Shown here piece by piece: positions 58,855 through 64,000 of a DNA stretch of 64,000 nt. The translations under genes and the position numbers were made by a program. The stretch is from Engraulis encrasicolus (lineage: Eukaryota > Chordata > Actinopteri > Clupeiformes > Engraulidae): contig NW_026945731.1 in NCBI RefSeq assembly GCF_034702125.1, positions 660,118-724,117 of the forward strand. Direction: 5' to 3'. Position 1 is the first letter of the stretch; every line of letters begins with the position of its first letter. The notes under the pieces were generated by a model. That model was not told the origin of the DNA, searched no databases, and saw only the letters and a list, made by a program, of their open reading frames with translations.

Positions 58855-58975
58855 CGTGTTGTGAACACAGCGAAGAAGATCATTGGAGTACCACTCCCCT
58901 CCTTGTAGGACATTTACACCGCACGCCTCAGCCGGAAAGCACGGATGATCATCAAAGACACAAGCCACCCTGCAC
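58855..58975 (+). pseudogene. L2-like LINE C-terminal fragment, part 2
   Basis: It continues part 1 across element B: RVVNTAKKIIGVPLPSL, then a stop codon in place of the next residue, then DIYTARLSRKARMIIKDTSHPA. Joining TLQ to RVVNTAKK gives an uninterrupted family match, which fixes the insertion point of B. Confidence 0.85.
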
Positions 58976-60033
58976 TAGGCTTGGGCGATGTCCCCCTAAT
59001 TTGCAGCTGACGATGTTTACAGTGAGACGATGCGATGGACGATGACATCGTCGTCGTTGGGGGGGGGGGGTATTTTTTTTTTTATTACATTTTTTTTTAA
59101 ATTATCATATGTTTCGTTTTTTTGGCTTTCGCTTAACTATTATTTTAATATATTTGCTTTAAGAGTAGGCCTAGGCCTAAGTCAAATATATTAACAGTTT
59201 TTAAATTATTACAAAAAAAAGTTTAAACTTCCTCCAGCTGCGCTACTGTCTGCAACAGAGATGGTCGCTCCTCTGCTGTCTGTGAGAGCGACTCTCCCCG
59301 AACGACCCCTCCCCATCGCCCTTCTTGTCTCTCGTGTCACCATCAGCTGCTTCAAGCCCGCTCTTCCAAACTCCACCGCATGGAAACTTATTTTCACTAA
59401 ATTTCGCGATGCAGCCTACTGCAGGCTGCTACTAGAGTGTGTTATTTAACGGCGTAGTTCTATTTCAAGACCAGCTGTGTCACGGCGTTTTTTGCATACC
59501 GGTACATAACTTTAGCCATGCAGGGAAGCCCAGAACGTTTGTCAAATGGAAGAGATGAGAACCCACGCGTGCCTTCTCGAGGTTTTGCAATGGATTTTAG
59601 CCCGAGTTAGCAAATTACCCGACGCGAATGTTTCTTAAGCACACGGCGAGACTTTTTAATTCATCAATGGAAACAATTGCGGTGAAGCCACAAAGACGCA
59701 GGCAGACATGGAATCGCTTGCGCTCCCTCTTGGCAGTGGGCTAATCAGAAGTGTAGCCTACAATCTTGTGTGGATACTTCACAAGACATCTCCATCGCGG
59801 AGAGATTAAACATTTTGAGTCGAATTTCCGTTAAACATGAAATGGTAAACTGTCGCAATTGCTGAACGATTTGTTGCTTTCACTTTAGGCTACTCCGGAG
59901 GGAGAACCAATGCCTCATGACTCTCCGTTGTAGAAACTTAGGTCACATAAATAAATGTAGGCAATCAGACACTTACTTGAACTCATATGCAGCAAACAAT
60001 AGTAGGGCTTAGTTCACACGTTTTTTTTATTCC
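58976..60033. other. No gene seen; one MITE-like terminus
   Basis: TAGGCTTGGGCGATGTCCCC at 58977 looks like a hAT-type MITE start, followed by GATG/CATCGTCGTC words and G/T homopolymers, but no matching right end was found. The rest is unique-looking. Confidence 0.35.
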
Positions 60034-61661
60034 ATTGCGGGTCATTCCACGCCAAATCTCCGAATCATCCCGCACGACCATCTCAGAATTGGCAGAAAAA
60101 AATCAAGGAGGTTCACAAACATCCCAATAGGAAAAGTGCAAAATTATAGCTCTCAACTCCTCATAGTTTTGTCATTAAAAATGTTTTTGTCAGGTACCCC
60201 CCTGACTCGTTTTGAACAGAGTTCTCAGAGAGCCCACTTTCAGATTGCCGTATCTAAAAAACTACTTTAAGTAGGTCCTTACAAATTTCAAGGGGTAACA
60301 TTTGGAACATGTACTTGTGAAATGTGGATGTTTACATATCCTCTTGTCATTTACCACCGTTTTCTGGGGGCTTAAAGTTGCTTGAAAAATTCTCACCTTT
60401 GAATTTGTGGGCATCTTTGAAGGACTGTGGTAAGCACAGTTTTAAAGACAGCGGTTTGATATGGACAATGTATGTTCCCAACCATTCTCTGCATGTTGTG
60501 TTGAAAGACTGATCTTCTGCGATGAACAGTTTAGAAGATATGAAGTCTTTAAAATGGAAAAACTGAAACTTGGTGCCATCTTTGCCATGTTATAAAAAAA
60601 AAATGTCACGACTCACCACCGTATTATCAACAGTTTTGGAGAGATTAGATGTGTGTTCTTAACATATCCAAAAACTGGGTTGGTATTCTGCCTCATTTGG
60701 TCACAACGGTTTTTTAAAAACCCACTGTAGTGTGACTTCCACAGCTCCTATGAAAAACTGATATTAGTGGCATCTTCGCCATGTTATACAACAAAAATGA
60801 CAGAACTCACCACTATGACATTTACAGTTTTAGAAAGACTCAATATCTGTTTTTAACATATTAAAAAACTGGGGTGGTGTTCTGTCTCATTTTTAAAGAA
60901 TGGATTTGTAAAAACGGCTGTGTGACATCTGCAGCTCGCTGCTCTATTGAGGTGGGGCCCCTACTCTGATCTTTGCAGGCTACATGGGGGCCCTATCCAC
61001 CGGTATTTGCCATGAGGCCCTATGTGCAATTGTTCTGCCACTGTGAATAACTTGAGCAATTTGAGTCAGACATTTTTGATACAAGATATTTGACTTGAGC
61101 ATTTTCGATATCAATATTATACGGAAGAAAAGTAAAAATGGCTGATGAGTGAGAGGTATTTTTCAGCTTTTACTGTAACTACATTTCAGTAAATCAAAAG
61201 TTATAGACGTATGTGAACTTCATCTTTAGGCACTGAAAACCCAATACTGGAATAAAGTGATGAAATGTTGGATGACTGAAACATTTCCGTAGATCTTGAA
61301 ACAAATAACCCTATCCTGACTATCACCACATCTCAATGTATTTTATTTTAATTCATAACAATGCTTAACAACTTGTTTACCAATGTTGATGCAGTTCTGA
61401 GGCCTGTTGTATGTTGGTTCAAGTTGTTTATGAAATGTAATTTTTCATCATATGTGATGCGATCTGGGAAAACCCTTCACATGGTGGGATTTTACATTTT
61501 TGAGATATCGTTACCATTTGAAAGTCAATGTCAAGCTCTTTCCAAAGGTGTTTTCGTTATTTTCATATCTTGTCTCTATCAAATGTTATACTTACCCAAA
61601 GTCAACTTAGTCGTTCGGAGGAATTCTGAGAAAAAACACTCTAAAGGTTGAGTATGGAGCT

Positions 61662-61860
61662 TGTGGCCAGAGGAGGTATTGCAACTATGCAAGGCAATTG
61701 TGGCCACAGTGAGTATTGCAACTATGCAAGGCGATTGTGGCCAGAGAAGGTATTGCAACTATGCAAGGCACTTGTGGCCAGAGTAGGTATTGCAACTTAG
61801 GAAAATGTGAGGTTGAGTATGGAGGATTGTGGCCAGAGTAGGTATTGCAGCTATTTTTTC
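61662..61860. repeat. 37 bp tandem repeat within copy C
   Basis: About five units of TGTGGCCAGAGTAGGTATTG and CAACTATGCAAGGCAAT start at 61662, 61699 and 61736. The later units are less regular. Confidence 0.9.
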
Positions 61861-62957
61861 TTTGATTTATTTACGTAATGTGTTTAGTTTTGAGTTTGAG
61901 TCAAAGAAACAACTAAGGAAACAAACAAAAAACATCCTTGTTTCAACACAGCATGGATAGCACATTATTATGGATAATAATTATGATCATATTAGTAATT
62001 ATTATTATTAATATTATAGCTATTGGGATACTCTGTTTAATTGAGCCATTCTAAGTACTTGGGACACTCTAATCCCCAATGGAGACATTATCATAGTTGG
62101 TCTTTCATTCAGTGCTTGATTATTATTATCATCTTTTGTAGCCTACATTAGTTTGTAAGACCAATTGTAATCCACATCAATACAATGTAATGTGCCTAGA
62201 CTTTCACTGTGTAAGAATTGTTTTCTTAGACCTAAAAAAAGCAGGATATTAACTCTTAATCTCTCAGACAGCAACTCAGAATTTAGATCACTCCAGGAGA
62301 GAAGTATTGCTGAGGAGCATTGCAGCGTCCTAATACGATGCTCCGGACCGGATGCCTCACTGATGGTGGGAGATACGGGCAGGACAGTTTTTTGGTCAAG
62401 GTACCTCTTAAAGATTAGTCTCCTCCTTCTGTATTGTCTCTAGTGGAATTTTGCTCTCATCCATGAGCATAGCACAGCCCCACCCCCCAAACCATCACCA
62501 CAACTGAGGTAGCTCATCATAAAAGGCGACTCCGCCCCCAGTCCCTCACCGTAACTGGATTACTTACAGCGAGGGATACCGGCAATGGAGTGATTCGCAA
62601 CCACTCTAAGTCTTCCAATTGTCTCAGGTCCAATATGTATCTTGATGTTAGCAAAGTGAAATTAAACAAAAAGAATTATATTTTGACAGAATTTGAGATC
62701 AGACTTTGGAATGACCTTATATTCAAGTGAAGGGGCATTAAGTTTAAGTACTGCTCCTTGTAACATTGATGATTTTCTCTACTTAGAGAATTAAGTCTCA
62801 GAAGCAATAGGCTACCTGAATGAAAGCAACATTTAAAGATTTCATTAATCTCATTTATTTATCTTCAGTAAATTTGGAATCCAATGGCACTAGTTCTGAG
62901 GACAACAAAACACTGGAAAAAAGCAAGAGTAGGCCTAGCACATTGCACTTGGTTTTG

Positions 62958-62977
62958 ATATTCATTGATTATTATTA

Positions 62978-63019
<42 letters not shown>
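62958..63019. repeat. (TTA)n microsatellite
   Basis: About 18 TTA units with one early irregularity. Confidence 0.95.
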
Positions 63020-64000
63020 GTAAATAACAGAAGGCCACTCATCAAACACTACCTACCACATGCCTGTTAATTTAAAATCGGTTAAACGAATGTAGGCTAA
63101 TTTCATTACTTTTCCTGGGGTCTTTTTTCTCTCTCCCAGAGACCCTCAAACTGCTGGCTAACTGTGGGTCGTCTATAGGCTACATACTGGCCTCTGTGTA
63201 TAGAATATAATTTGAAAAAAGTAAATTGTCCATTGATTCGTCATGTAGGCCTATAGTCATGTAGCCTATTCGTAATTTACTGCCCAACTTTTGCCATTTA
63301 CGTTCCTAAAGCATTCCACCAGGTAAAGAAACGAATGACGTGTAGGCTATTGGACATTCCATTTTACTGGTATGAAGCGAAAATATCAGCAAAATGTGTC
63401 AGAAATGCACAAATGGGAAGCATCAGTGTCTCGGAAAAGTGCAATGAGCTCTCTGCTCGGGAGGTAAAACTTGGTTTTGCGCGATTCCATAACACCAGCT
63501 GCACGCAAAAAAACGAACATAGGCTATAGCCTACATGCCTCGGAATAGGCTACTTGTAGTAGGCTACAGTACGGTGAAGACCGCTTTGTTTTTTACCCTC
63601 TGCAGCAGGCAGCACAGACATAACAGAAGAGAAAATGTTTTCTCCGCGCTTATCTTCTTCACTATCTCGCCCGTCGCTTGAAAGGACTTAGGTGATTTGA
63701 AAGACTGTGGTGAAAGTCACCGGTGCATCTCAGTTTGGCTTTGAAATTTTACTGTTGAAGATGTGTTAACTGAACCCATTAGTTAGGCGAGACATAAATG
63801 CATAGATATATTATTTTTCAACATCTGAGTTGATCCAGTGACGCTTCTACAGTGTTACGGAGCCAGTTATGACCAAATCCACGACTCTCAATTCAGCACA
63901 GCCTATGACAAAGTGTGTATACCAGCGCGGCAAAAGAATGAATGTTTTCGCTATGCGCTGCCTCGGAATAGTAGCCTACAAGAGCAAGTTTGACCCTCTG

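Larger units (their letters stand above)
60040..64000 (+). mobile_element. Long-TIR DNA transposon, copy C (runs off the window)
   Basis: From 60040 to about 61435 it follows the left arm of copy A closely. It then diverges but still has the GGCAGGACAG...CCCCACCCCC block (62375-62490) that A has near 6778-6890. The inverted right end was not found before 64000, so the element is either longer than the window or truncated. The end coordinate is the window edge. Confidence 0.65.

Noticed and set aside
58977..59460. A complete hAT MITE starting TAGGCTTGGGCGATG
   Set aside because: No inverted right end or 8 bp duplication was found.

Overview
The window looks like non-coding accessory DNA of a vertebrate, most probably a teleost fish. 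The evidence is its mixture of mobile elements (a Ty3/Gypsy element with a PNMA-like Gag, a BEL/Pao element, jockey-superfamily LINEs, a Tc1-type element, hAT and Harbinger-like MITEs and a tRNA-derived SINE tail) together with very long CA repeats. The species cannot be named from the sequence. One vertebrate host exon is recognisable: a calsyntenin exon on the minus strand at 255-512. No other host exon was found, so most of the window may be calsyntenin intron or intergenic DNA. That placement is inference.

Layout. 1-5 kb: the calsyntenin exon with a minisatellite that repeats its own splice donor, then pyrimidine-rich, CT/CA and purine-rich simple repeats and a SINE. 5.15-8.57 kb: a long-TIR DNA element (copy A). 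8.6-15.1 kb: a broken minus-strand LINE, split by two TIR elements, one of which holds a hAT-like MITE. 15-21 kb: minisatellites, CT and CA repeats, a 0.8 kb homopurine tract and unique-looking DNA. 21.2-23.3 kb: a third TIR element with a fold-back structure. 23.4-32.7 kb: SINE pieces, a Tc1-type relic, CA repeats, and a nest of five small DNA elements whose insertion order can be read from target duplications and empty sites.

32.99-42.60 kb is a complete Gypsy-type LTR retrotransposon (plus strand) with one 1991-codon gag-pol frame. Its 3' LTR carries a 0.6 kb insertion that begins with a 150 bp near-perfect hairpin. 43.48-51.99 kb is a complete BEL/Pao element (minus strand) with two 1078 bp LTRs that appear to differ at a single base, so it is a very recent insertion. 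Its pol frame is open but seems short just after reverse transcriptase motif A. 53.4-64 kb: an LINE C-terminal fragment split by copy B of the long-TIR family (opposite orientation, with a further TIR element inside it), then the start of copy C, which runs to the window edge.

The most unusual signal is at the left edge. The last 26 bases of the calsyntenin exon plus its splice donor are repeated four times. All four donors lie a multiple of three bases apart and the reading frame stays open through every repeat, so any of them would give an in-frame product. The second notable theme is modular non-autonomous DNA elements: elements with different termini share internal core segments.
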